64,000 nt of DNA from Arenicellales bacterium (GCA_028284225.1 JANQSD010000005.1:62001-126000), one strand, 5' to 3'; shown: positions 18,845 to 28,060, counted from the first letter of the stretch. Notes: generated from the letters alone by a model not told the origin. Translations and numbers: made by a program.

Positions 18845-19272
18845 AATATTTCGTCGATACCAACTTACTGGTTTATGCCAGGGATTTAGCCGAACCTGAT
18901 AAAAATTTAATTGCCCAACGTTGGTTAAAGCAACTCTGGTCTGACCGCAGTGGTTACTTGAGCTTTCAAGTATTGCAAGAATATTATGTGACTGTTACTC
19001 AAAAACTCAGACCCGGGTTATCGCTAGCCGATGCGCGGGATGATATTACTGCCTTGCAGGCATGGCGCCCATTGTCAATAGATGAGAAAACAATACAAGC
19101 GGCCTGGCGAATTCAGGATAAATTCGGCTTTTCGTTCTGGGATTGTTTGATTGTAGCGGCCGCACAGTTGTTGTCTTGTGATTTTTTGTTGAGCGAAGAC
19201 CTACAGCGCCAGCAATCTATAGATGGATTAGTGATATTGAATCCTTTTTTAGCACCGATTCCAAATGATTAG
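18841..19272 (+). CDS. VapC-like PIN-domain toxin
   Basis: 'YFVDTNLLVYARD', 'FGFSFWDCLIVAAAQ'. Confidence 0.87.
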   Translation: MKYFVDTNLLVYARDLAEPDKNLIAQRWLKQLWSDRSGYLSFQVLQEYYVTVTQKLRPGLSLADARDDITALQAWRPLSIDEKTIQAAWRIQDKFGFSFWDCLIVAAAQLLSCDFLLSEDLQRQQSIDGLVILNPFLAPIPND

Positions 19273-21665
19273 GCTTTTAATCTTTCGTTGTTAGGATCAT
19301 AAGGTACGGTCGGCAAGATTTTTGCTAGTATTTTTTCGCCCAACAATGAAACGTAAAACCCGGTTTCTGATTCTAAGACCTCAGGTTTGAGGAAAGCTAT
19401 CGCAAGGCTTTTACCAACTGTATGCCCATACGCAGCGGAAGTAATTGAGCCGGCTAATTTATCATTTACAAAAACGGCTTCACCGATCAGGCATTCACAC
19501 GATTCGTTTTGTAATTCCATTAGCACACATTGGCTGGATTGTTGTCGATCTATCAAGGCTTGTTTGCCAACAAAATCTTTATCCAATTTGGCGAAATGCA
19601 TCAAATCGATTTCTCTATGGGTGACATCATTCGCTAGTTCATGTCCACCACGATAGAATTTTTCCATGCGCAGGCTGTCAATGGCTTTGGAACCAAATGC
19701 ACCAATGTCAGAAGCTTGCCCGGCCTGCCAAAGTGCTTGCCATAGTTCACCAAGACGGTCATTCGGTGCGTGTAATTCCCAGGCCAGTTCACCTGTAAAA
19801 GATAAACGTAGTGCAACTACTGGAATGCCGGCAACAATGATTTCACGTGCCTGTAACCACGGAAAAGACGGGCTGGATAAATCGGCATCGGTTAGTTGAG
19901 AGAGCACTTTGCGTGATCGTGGCCCTGCTACAGTCAAAATACCGATTTCATCAGTTCGATTGATTAACTCAATTTTTTCGCTGCCACGTTGATGAGTAGT
20001 TAACCAGTCCCACACTCTTCGTTCAGAGGGTGCACCGGTGACAAAATAAAAATGATTTTTGTTAAGTTTGGCAATAGTGGCCTCACCTTCAATGGTACCT
20101 CTATTATTTAATAACAATGTTAGGCAAGTACCACCGATCTTTTTGGGTATACGATTGGCACAGACTCGATTTAAAAATGTCTCAGCGCCATCGCCGCTGA
20201 TTTCAAACTTAGCAAACGCTGAGAAATCTCCTAACCCCACTCGCTCACGAACGGCCTTGCATTCTCTGGCAACTTGTTCATGCACACTTGTGCGCCGCCA
20301 GCCCAAAGGCTCCGGTGCATAAACCCGCGGTCGCTCCCAGCCACCGGCTTCTTCAAACAAAGCGCCCAATGCATGGGTTTGTTCATAAGCACCAGAGGTT
20401 TTAATATTGCGCAGGGTTTTGCGCTGATGCTGGGGATAAGGCATAGCCTGTCGCAAAGTATAGTCTTCGGTGGAGCGAACACGTGAGAACTCGGCATCTG
20501 CCCAGACGCCAAAACGTCTGGAGTCAAAAGCACGTGTGGAAATATCCGCACTGCCATGGACCATCCATTGAGCCAATGTCTGTCCAGCACCAGGCCCCCA
20601 GGCAATTCCAACGGTAGCGCCGCAAGCTAACCAGTAATTTTTTAGTCCCGGTGCAGGGCCGAGTAGCATGGCACCATCGGGTGTGTAAGTAATGCCACCA
20701 TTGACAATGCGCTTGATACCCCGATTCATTAAACCAGGACAGCGTTCAAAGCAGTTTTCCAGCCAGGGCATAATGTTTTCCAGGTTAGGCTCGAATAACT
20801 CATTTTCTGATTCCCAGGGGCAACCCTCAAGCCAGACAGACTGTGGGTCTTGTTTGTCATATAGGCCGATTAAAGCTGAATTTTGTTCGCGTCGTAAGTA
20901 ACCACAAAAATAATCGTCACGGGTAACCGGAATTTCATCAGACATCGCTTCGAATTCAGGCACATTATCGGTGACGACATAATGATGCAGCATGGTCGTA
21001 ATAGGTAAATCCAGACCGCTGAATGAGCCGATCTGGCGGGCATGATAACCACCGGCATTGACCACATGTTCACATCGAACAATGCCATTTTCAGTAGTAA
21101 CTTGCCACTCACCATTGGCCAACTGTCTTACATCCGTGACGCGATCATGGCGAATAACCTCCGCTCCAAGTTGCCGGGCACCTTTTGCCATAGCCTGGCA
21201 AGTACCGGAAGGATCAACGTGGCCATCATCAGGGGTGTACAGGGCTGCCAGCACACCGGCAGTTTCAATATCATAAAGTGGATTAAGTTCGGCAACTTCA
21301 CAAGGGCTGATAATGTGGACTTCCTGTCCGCGAGCCAAAATGGTGTCATACAAGTGTTTAATCCAGTCGAGATGATCGTTAGATGTTGCTACTCGCAGAG
21401 AGCCACAACCATGCCAACTCACGTTGACTTCGGTTTGTTGTTCGATCGTTTTATAAAGATCAACAGCGTAGTCGTGCAGGCTGCCCAATGAATAACCACC
21501 GACCATGCGGCTGACCAGCCCTGCTGCATGCCAGGTTGCGCCGGAGGTGAGTTCTGCTTTTTCAATTAGCACACAATCAGTCCAGCCTGCTTTGGCAAGA
21601 TGATAGAGCACAGCGCAGCCCATGTTGCCACCGCCTATGACTACGACTCTGTAGTGTGGTTTCAA
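19269..21665 (-). CDS. FAD-dependent oxidoreductase with GcvT domain (dimethylglycine/sarcosine dehydrogenase-like)
   Basis: 'VVVIGGGNMGCAVLYHLAKAGW', 'ELTSGATWHAAG', C-terminal aminomethyltransferase-like region. Confidence 0.88.
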   Translation of the reverse strand: MKPHYRVVVIGGGNMGCAVLYHLAKAGWTDCVLIEKAELTSGATWHAAGLVSRMVGGYSLGSLHDYAVDLYKTIEQQTEVNVSWHGCGSLRVATSNDHLDWIKHLYDTILARGQEVHIISPCEVAELNPLYDIETAGVLAALYTPDDGHVDPSGTCQAMAKGARQLGAEVIRHDRVTDVRQLANGEWQVTTENGIVRCEHVVNAGGYHARQIGSFSGLDLPITTMLHHYVVTDNVPEFEAMSDEIPVTRDDYFCGYLRREQNSALIGLYDKQDPQSVWLEGCPWESENELFEPNLENIMPWLENCFERCPGLMNRGIKRIVNGGITYTPDGAMLLGPAPGLKNYWLACGATVGIAWGPGAGQTLAQWMVHGSADISTRAFDSRRFGVWADAEFSRVRSTEDYTLRQAMPYPQHQRKTLRNIKTSGAYEQTHALGALFEEAGGWERPRVYAPEPLGWRRTSVHEQVARECKAVRERVGLGDFSAFAKFEISGDGAETFLNRVCANRIPKKIGGTCLTLLLNNRGTIEGEATIAKLNKNHFYFVTGAPSERRVWDWLTTHQRGSEKIELINRTDEIGILTVAGPRSRKVLSQLTDADLSSPSFPWLQAREIIVAGIPVVALRLSFTGELAWELHAPNDRLGELWQALWQAGQASDIGAFGSKAIDSLRMEKFYRGGHELANDVTHREIDLMHFAKLDKDFVGKQALIDRQQSSQCVLMELQNESCECLIGEAVFVNDKLAGSITSAAYGHTVGKSLAIAFLKPEVLESETGFYVSLLGEKILAKILPTVPYDPNNERLKA

Positions 21666-21681
21666 AATGCTGCCTTACTAT

Positions 21682-21807
21682 TGTCATCCTGAGCTGCTTC
21701 AGCAGCGTGAGGATCTATTAAATCCTGTTCGGGCTTAAATCGAAATCTTGGTTTCATTAAAGGTTATAGCCTGGACATAAGGATCCCTCGACAGGCTCGG
21801 GATGACA
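21682..21807. repeat. intergenic repeat R1 with terminal inverted repeats
   Basis: TGTCATCCTGAGC ... GCTCGGGATGACA. Confidence 0.75.
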
Positions 21808-21822
21808 GAACGGTAGTGTCAT

Positions 21823-22443
21823 CTACGGCCGCAACGAAATCGGTGTATTCGCCCACACCACAACAGCTTCTACCTCGCCTGGATTACGGAAAGTATGGGG
21901 GATGTCACTGGGGAAGGAAAAACTGTCACCTTTTTTCAAGCGGAATGTTTTCTCACCAAGGGCAATTTCGATTTCACCATCAAGAATCAAGCCTGCTTCT
22001 TCGCCTTGATGAGTGTAAAGATCATCACCTGAATTTCCACCCGGCGCATAACGCGAAATGCCCATAGCAAGTTGACCGTCCAGGGTGGCGGATAGCAAAT
22101 GGTCTTCCATACCCAGGTAATCTGTGGTGGATAATTCACTGTAAGTCAGTCGTCGCCTGCGATTGACCCGGACGATGTAAGGGCGCTCATCAGCGGGGAC
22201 GGGTCCGTCATTTTGGAAAAACCAGCCAATTGGTGCTTCTAGGGCTTCGGCGATATCTTGCATGGCTGTCAGTGAAGGTCTGGCCTGACCACGTTCCACT
22301 TTGCTTAAAAAACTCACTGAGCGACCGCATTTTTGCGATAATTCTGATAATGTCAGATTATGAGCCTTGCGTAACTGACGGATTTCATCCCCAAGTTTAT
22401 TGGCTTGTTTAGGACTATTTTCTATGGTAGATTCGATTTTCAT
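21823..22443 (-). CDS. XRE-family HTH + cupin transcriptional regulator
   Basis: 'LGDEIRQLRKAHNLTLSELSQKCGRSVSFLSKVERGQARPSL' plus C-terminal cupin. Confidence 0.92.
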   Translation of the reverse strand: MKIESTIENSPKQANKLGDEIRQLRKAHNLTLSELSQKCGRSVSFLSKVERGQARPSLTAMQDIAEALEAPIGWFFQNDGPVPADERPYIVRVNRRRRLTYSELSTTDYLGMEDHLLSATLDGQLAMGISRYAPGGNSGDDLYTHQGEEAGLILDGEIEIALGEKTFRLKKGDSFSFPSDIPHTFRNPGEVEAVVVWANTPISLRP

Positions 22444-22469
22444 GAAAATTATAATAGCATAATTTTCAT
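22442..22469. promoter_or_regulatory. candidate autoregulatory operator
   Basis: ATGAAAATTAT-AATAGC-ATAATTTTCAT, overlapping the regulator start codon. Confidence 0.7.
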
Positions 22470-22506
22470 AATGGTAAATACTAGGCCGTAATTTATTTCA
22501 CAGAGT

Positions 22507-23739
22507 ATGAATATTTCACATCCGGATTTTCTGGTCACCAATGACGATTGGAGCGATTTGTCCAGGATTCGCCCGTTGCCGCAGATTGATTTTCAATGCT
22601 TGCATCAATATCGGCTTGGCCGGATTCGTAACGAATTGAAAAAAGCGGGCGCTGCAATGTGTATGCTGGTCAGTCCGGTTAGTTTGCGCTATGCCGCTGA
22701 TTACCGTTGTTATGGTTTATTTCAGGCACATATTCCGACCAGCTACGTGTTCGTGCCGTTGGACGGCCCGGTATGTCTGTACAATGCTTATGATCCGAAT
22801 TCCCTGGCCGATGAGGTCAGATCGGGCCGGCCCATTTCATTTTTTGATGGTGGCTTTACGCTCAATGATGGTGCCGACAAATTGGCCCAGGACATTGTTG
22901 ATTATTTGAATGAGATCGGCACCGACAACCGTCGTGTAGCCGTTGAATACGTCAACCCAAGCGTGACCCAGGCATTAGAAAAAAAGGACCTGGAGGTGAT
23001 CGATGGTGTCAATATTTCAGAGCATGCCAAAGTCATTAAGTCTGAAGATGAATTGGAATGTATACGTTGGGCTATAGCGGTTGCCGAGTTAGGCATCAGC
23101 AAACTTAAACAGGCTATACAACCTGGTGTGAGTGAAGTTCAACTTTGGGGATTACTCAACTATGCCAATCTCGCTAACGACGGCGACTGGCATGATGGGC
23201 GAATGTTGGCTTCGGGGCCAAGAATCAACCCCTGGTTGCAAGAAGCGTCGATGCGCAAAATTGAATCCGGTGATCTGGTCGGTTTTGATACCGATATGAT
23301 TGGGCCATTTGGATATTTTGCCGATATTTCCCGCACCATGCACTGCGGGCCGGACAAGCCCACCAAACGGCAAAAAGAGCTGTATCAAATTGCTTACGAC
23401 GAGGTGCATCATAATATGGCCTTGCTTAAGTCGGGGTTGAAGTTCAGTGAATTTCAGCAACAGTCATATCGAACCGATGAGCAGTATCATGAAAATGTAT
23501 ACCCCTGTATTTTGCATGCAGTGGGTATGAGCGACGAATACCCGCGTGTTAATCCTGTTTTCAAAGGCCCTAATCCTTATGATGGTGTGTTTGAGGCGGG
23601 TATGGTGGTGTGTATTGAAAGCTACGTCGGTGCAGTGGGTGAGCGTGACGGTGTCAAACTGGAGCAACAGGTTTTGATCACCGACAGCGGATATGAATTA
23701 TTGACCACGTATCCTTTTGAAGAAAACTTGCTGGATTGA
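22507..23739 (+). CDS. M24-superfamily protein resembling DddP (DMSP lyase) / DoeA-type hydrolases
   Basis: 'GRMLASGPRINPWLQE', 'VGFDTDMIGPFGYFADISRTM', 'ILHAVGMSDEYP', 'VCIESYVG', 'VKLEQQVLIT'. Confidence 0.75.
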   Translation: MNISHPDFLVTNDDWSDLSRIRPLPQIDFQCLHQYRLGRIRNELKKAGAAMCMLVSPVSLRYAADYRCYGLFQAHIPTSYVFVPLDGPVCLYNAYDPNSLADEVRSGRPISFFDGGFTLNDGADKLAQDIVDYLNEIGTDNRRVAVEYVNPSVTQALEKKDLEVIDGVNISEHAKVIKSEDELECIRWAIAVAELGISKLKQAIQPGVSEVQLWGLLNYANLANDGDWHDGRMLASGPRINPWLQEASMRKIESGDLVGFDTDMIGPFGYFADISRTMHCGPDKPTKRQKELYQIAYDEVHHNMALLKSGLKFSEFQQQSYRTDEQYHENVYPCILHAVGMSDEYPRVNPVFKGPNPYDGVFEAGMVVCIESYVGAVGERDGVKLEQQVLITDSGYELLTTYPFEENLLD

Positions 23740-23753
23740 AGATAGGGGCCGTA

Positions 23754-24941
23754 ATGACTGTAAACACCGCTCAATTTAATTCTGTTTATGTCGACAAAGT
23801 TAAGCATTTACTTGGCGAACAAGGTTTTGAGCTAACTTTTGCTGACATCGAAGATGCCAGTGGTCTACCGAATGCGGCTTATTGGTCAGACGACTGGTTA
23901 AAGTTAGAGCAAGAACGTGTGTTTCAGCGATCTTGGGTATTTGCAGGTGCAGCAGCAGAAATTCCTAATGCTGGCGACATGAAAACCGTTGAAATAGGCG
24001 GTGCACCGCTGATTATAGTGCGAGGTAGCGATAATCAAATACGCGCTTTACATAATGTTTGTCGTCATCGCGGTGCAAAACTAATCACTGAGCCGTGCCG
24101 GAAATCGGTGCTTACCTGTCCTTATCACCGCTGGAGTTATGGTTTGGATGGCAAAATCATTTCACGCCCGCATTTTTTTGGCCCTGATCAGCATGATGTG
24201 ATTAAAGGTGGAGGTGGACCTAAACTCGATTTGGTTGAAGCACGTTGTGAGAACTGGAATGGATGCTTATTTGTAAATGTCTCAGGTGATGTAGAACCAT
24301 TAGAAGATTGGCTGGCCCCTATGCTGGCTCGGACCCAAAACTATGATTTTTCATCGATTCGCTGGGCAGGTAAACTTGACTTTGAGATCGAGGCCAACTG
24401 GAAGCTGGTTTATGAAAACTACATGGAAGGCTACCATGTGTTCGCAGTGCATCCACGATTGCTTAAATTCGCCCCCATGAATGTGCGCTGGTCAGGTGAA
24501 TGGACCAAACATGTTTTTTATAACGACTATATTTTCCCCGAGGTTGAAGAAGGGCGTGGTGAAGGGTTGCCCGGTTATCCCCATCTTCCGGAAGAAGATG
24601 CCAAACGTGGTTTATGGTTTTTGTGTTTTCCCCATTTTGCTGCCGAAGTTTATCCGGATCAATTTACCTTGTTAGTGTCCTATCCGGTTGCGCCGAATAA
24701 GACTCGTGAAGAACTGCACGTATTCCTGATTGGCGAAGCGGCGACCGCTGATGAGTACAAAGAACCGCGGGAAGCATTAATCAAAATGTGGGACGACTTG
24801 AACAAAGAGGATATCGGCATGTTGGAATTGTTACAACAAGGCCGTTTATCACCGGCCTATGATGGCGGTCGTTTGTCTCCACACTGGGAGGGTCCAACCC
24901 ATCAATTTGGCCGCCGAATTGTGGAGAAAATAATCACATAG
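23754..24941 (+). CDS. Rieske-type oxygenase, alpha subunit
   Basis: 'CRHRGAKL' and 'CPYHRWSYGLDG' Rieske ligands; 'ENYMEGYHVFAVHP'; ATG 23754 preferred over TTG 23736. Confidence 0.9.
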   Translation: MTVNTAQFNSVYVDKVKHLLGEQGFELTFADIEDASGLPNAAYWSDDWLKLEQERVFQRSWVFAGAAAEIPNAGDMKTVEIGGAPLIIVRGSDNQIRALHNVCRHRGAKLITEPCRKSVLTCPYHRWSYGLDGKIISRPHFFGPDQHDVIKGGGGPKLDLVEARCENWNGCLFVNVSGDVEPLEDWLAPMLARTQNYDFSSIRWAGKLDFEIEANWKLVYENYMEGYHVFAVHPRLLKFAPMNVRWSGEWTKHVFYNDYIFPEVEEGRGEGLPGYPHLPEEDAKRGLWFLCFPHFAAEVYPDQFTLLVSYPVAPNKTREELHVFLIGEAATADEYKEPREALIKMWDDLNKEDIGMLELLQQGRLSPAYDGGRLSPHWEGPTHQFGRRIVEKIIT

Positions 24942-25050
24942 CCCAAAATTGATTTTTTCGATTGTTACAATCTAAAAATTGATCTTTATAACTCAGCATT
25001 GAGCTTTTATTATCAATTTCGCAGAAATATAACCAATCAAAAATTATTCT

Positions 25051-25632
25051 ATGAATGCGAAATTTGTGTCAAGCCTGACTAGATTGCTAATGGATACCGG
25101 CGACATCAAAGGTACAGTTGAAAAAATTGCCTTGTGATCATTACGTCTGCGTCATCATCTTGGCGCATTGCATACCATTCCCTATGGCGAAATTTCGCGC
25201 TTAACCAATGACTCACGTGACTGGGTGATCATGAAACTGCGCTTTCAAGTGCCGCATGATATTGATATCAACAAAGTCAAAAAATTGTTCAAAAAACTTG
25301 GGCAAGAATTACTGGCGCATCCTGAGCTGGGTGAAGATTTTATCCAGCCCTTCAAGAGCCAGGGTGTGCTTGAAGTTGATGAAATCGGTATGGTGATTCG
25401 TGACAAATTCATGTGTAAACCTGGCAAGCAGTTTATCATCCGTAAGGAAATTTATGTCCAGGTTAAACGTATTTTTGAAGAAAACGGCATCGAGTTCGCC
25501 AAACGTCGAGTGGAGGTGCAAATACCGGAAGGTACATCTCAAGAACAAGCCGATGCGATTACCGCAGCCGCAACCGAACTGGCCGATAAACCACTTGGTG
25601 CAGATCCGGCTGCAGCTAAGGCTCCAACCTGA
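25051..25632 (+). pseudogene. MscS-type mechanosensitive channel remnant, N-terminally truncated with in-frame TGA
   Basis: 'DTGDIKGTVEKIAL*SLRLRHHLGALHTIPYGEISRLTNDSRDWVIMKLRFQV'; TGA at 25135-25137. Confidence 0.8.
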
Positions 25633-25667
25633 GGTAAACTAAGAACAGTTTAAAAAGAGTGTGAATA

Positions 25668-26087
25668 ATGTCGACCCATTAAGGCCAATGTTTGTGCGGA
25701 AACCTGAAGTATAGTTTTGAAGGTGAGCCGATAAATGCAGTTTTTTGTTATTGCCATGATTGTCAGATACAGACAGGTTCTGATAAATGGTTCGGTTTGT
25801 GGGTGCCTGTGGAAAAATTTCAATTTACTGGTGGTGAGCCATCAACCTATACGCGCCCAGGGAGCTCCGGGAAACCGGTACATTATAAATTTTGTGCTGA
25901 TTGCGGTACGACTTTGTGTTCGGAAATTACGGCAGGCAATTTTTACACCGTAGGCACTGCAACCTTAAATGATAATAATATCTTTATGCCCAAGATGGGG
26001 ATTTTTACAGCTTCAGCACCGAAATGGGCAGTTTTCTCGCAGGACATACCCAATTATGAGCATTTTCCCAAAAGTACTAGCGGCTGA
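25668..26087 (+). pseudogene. GFA-family (glutathione-dependent formaldehyde-activating-like) protein with early nonsense codon
   Basis: 'MSTH*GQCLCGNLKYSFEGEP'; TAA at 25680-25682. Confidence 0.7.
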
Positions 26088-26161
26088 GGTGATGCCATCG
26101 ATTTAGCTAGATCTTGATAAAATGATAAGCTAGCTAAAATATCATTTAAAGGCGTTGTCCT

Positions 26162-26581
26162 ATGTCTGATTACAATGTTAAGGGAAGCTGCCTTTGTGGC
26201 AAGGTGCGTTATGAAATCACTGATCACAGAGGTGTGTTTCAATATTGCCATTGTTCGCGCTGCCGCAAGTTCACCGGCAGTGCCCATGCTTCAAATCTGT
26301 TTGTAAAACTGCAAGACTTTAAATGGACTTCAGGTGAAGCCTATATCGGTCGATATGAGCCTGATGATACTAAGTATTTTGCCACCTCATTTTGCAAAAA
26401 CTGTGGTTCGTCGTTGCCATGGCTGGAGAAAAGCGGTCGAACTATGATCGTTGGAGCAGGTACCCTGGATGATGACCCCGGTTTCAAACCACAGTGGAAC
26501 ATCTTTGTCGCTTCAAAAGCGCCTTGGCATCAAGCCACATCAGACTTGCCGGAGTTTGATGAGTTACCGATAAAGAGGTAA
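26162..26581 (+). CDS. GFA-family protein (intact)
   Basis: 'GSCLCGKVRYEI', 'CHCSRCRKFTGSAHA', 'FCKNCGSSLP'. Confidence 0.88.
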   Translation: MSDYNVKGSCLCGKVRYEITDHRGVFQYCHCSRCRKFTGSAHASNLFVKLQDFKWTSGEAYIGRYEPDDTKYFATSFCKNCGSSLPWLEKSGRTMIVGAGTLDDDPGFKPQWNIFVASKAPWHQATSDLPEFDELPIKR

Positions 26582-26606
26582 TGTGATTTTTTGAAACCCC
26601 ACCTAG

Positions 26607-26671
26607 CCTCCCCTGACAGGGGAGGAACTGTTTTTTTAGAGCCCACGTTATTCTCCCCCTTTCAGGGGGAG
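26607..26671. repeat. G/C-rich paired-hairpin intergenic repeat; first hairpin is terminator-like
   Basis: CCTCCCCT-GAC-AGGGGAGG (T7 downstream) and CTCCCCCT-TTC-AGGGGGAG. Confidence 0.8.
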
Positions 26672-26744
26672 TTAGAGGGGGTAATATGATTATGCTGGTT
26701 ATAAGCTATTAGATATAATTTTCTCAAAATAAAAGTTGATATTT

Positions 26745-27131
26745 ATGAACCCAAAAATATTCATTATTGTAATGTTTCTGCTCACTCTAACCGCCTGCGT
26801 GCAATCACGAACCATGGTCCAACACAGGGCAACAGATAATGCAATGAATTGCACTGAAACCGCACAACGTATCGGTGAGCTGGATGCAATAAAAAAATTA
26901 ACACTCAAAGAAAAGAACAGTAAAAACGTGATAGCAGGTGTTCTATTTTTTCCAGCTATAAGCGGTAATCAAACTAATGCCCAGGATACTATTAATGCGG
27001 TTAATAAACGGAAACAAGTGCTTGGTGATCTTTATCAGGCCAATGAGTGTGTGACCGATATACCGGTTTATTCGATTGAACAAATCAAACGCAGGATTGA
27101 TAACAATCAAGTATTGGAATTACAGCAGTAA
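26745..27131 (+). CDS. small predicted lipoprotein
   Basis: N-terminal hydrophobic segment with lipobox 'LTAC'. Confidence 0.6.
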   Translation: MNPKIFIIVMFLLTLTACVQSRTMVQHRATDNAMNCTETAQRIGELDAIKKLTLKEKNSKNVIAGVLFFPAISGNQTNAQDTINAVNKRKQVLGDLYQANECVTDIPVYSIEQIKRRIDNNQVLELQQ

Positions 27132-27132
27132 T

Positions 27133-27600
27133 TTATGCTTTGGGTGGCTCATCACCCAGTATATAGCGAGGGCCCGGGCCATGTTTTTGGGCCTGGTCGT
27201 CAGGGTTATAAAGGGCACAGGCTTGTAATGAGAGACAGCCACAGCCGATGCACTGGTCTAATTTTTCTCGCATACGTACTAATAACTCTATACGCTGGTC
27301 CAATTCATTTTTGAAGCCCTTGCTTATTTGGGTCCAGTCTTTTTTTGTCGGTGCTCGTCTATCTGATAATTTCTCAAGCTGGTGACGAATCTGCTCAAGT
27401 GAAAATCCAAGTTGTTGTGCAATCATGATAAACGACAAGCGGCGAATGTCGGCACGCCGGAATAGGCGCTGCCCGCCGGCATTGCGAATTGGGTACACCA
27501 AACCCTCAGATTCATAATATCGAATCGCGGAAACTGATAATCCTGTTCGTTCGGCTACCTTTCCAATGGCTAAAAAACCTGTGTTTGCTCGATTTTTCAT
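27133..27600 (-). CDS. soxR: redox-sensitive MerR-family activator SoxR
   Basis: MerR HTH plus [2Fe-2S] motif 'CIGCGCLSLQAC'. Confidence 0.93.
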   Translation of the reverse strand: MKNRANTGFLAIGKVAERTGLSVSAIRYYESEGLVYPIRNAGGQRLFRRADIRRLSFIMIAQQLGFSLEQIRHQLEKLSDRRAPTKKDWTQISKGFKNELDQRIELLVRMREKLDQCIGCGCLSLQACALYNPDDQAQKHGPGPRYILGDEPPKA

Positions 27601-27615
27601 AGTTAAAATTTTTTC

Positions 27616-27646
27616 TTGACCTCAAGTTAACTTTAGCTTTTATCAT
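27616..27646 (+). promoter_or_regulatory. SoxR-type promoter with sox box
   Basis: TTGACC-N19-TATCAT; CCTCAAGTTAACTTTAGC at 27620-27637. Confidence 0.8.
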
Positions 27647-27682
27647 TACCCACAGTCAATCTGATTTTGAAGAGGAATTATC

Positions 27683-28060
27683 ATGAGTAAACTGGAACAC
27701 GTAAATCTGACTGTTAGTGATCCGCTTAAGACAGCTGCCATGCTAGAGCAAGTATTCGACTGGAAAATTCGTTGGCAGGGCCCGTCAACAATGGGCGGTT
27801 ACAGCGTCCATATTGGTAATGATCAGGATTATATTGCTCTGTATGGTGTGGATGCAGAAAGTTCTCCATTAAATCATGATCAGCGTGTTGAAGGTGGTTT
27901 CAACCATGTTGGTATTGTGGTGGAAGATTTAGATTTAATTGAGAGAAAAGTTGAGCAAACAGGATTACATGTGCATTCTCATTATGACTATGAACCGGGG
28001 CGGCGTTTTTATTTTAACGATGAAGACGGTGTTGAATACGAAGTCGTGAGTTATGCCTGA
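27683..28060 (+). CDS. VOC/glyoxalase-like protein
   Basis: 'LEHVNLTVSDPLKTAAMLEQVF', 'GFNHVGIVVEDLD', 'DEDGVEYEVVSY'. Confidence 0.87.
   Translation: MSKLEHVNLTVSDPLKTAAMLEQVFDWKIRWQGPSTMGGYSVHIGNDQDYIALYGVDAESSPLNHDQRVEGGFNHVGIVVEDLDLIERKVEQTGLHVHSHYDYEPGRRFYFNDEDGVEYEVVSYA

Noticed and set aside
20231-20611. 126-aa ORF antisense to... same-strand alternate frame of the DMGDH-like gene, plus other nested ORFs such as 21042..21491
   Set aside because: Nested within strongly supported CDS, no recognisable domain or own promoter; considered chance ORFs.
24942-25050. AT-rich region after the Rieske gene as a regulatory RNA
   Set aside because: Only weak partial repeats (AAAATTGAT) and no stable symmetrical structure visible.
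25135-25137. In-frame TGA as selenocysteine codon in the MscS-like ORF
   Set aside because: MscS proteins have no selenoprotein precedent known to me, the N-terminal domain is absent and a neighbouring gene also has a nonsense codon; decay is simpler.
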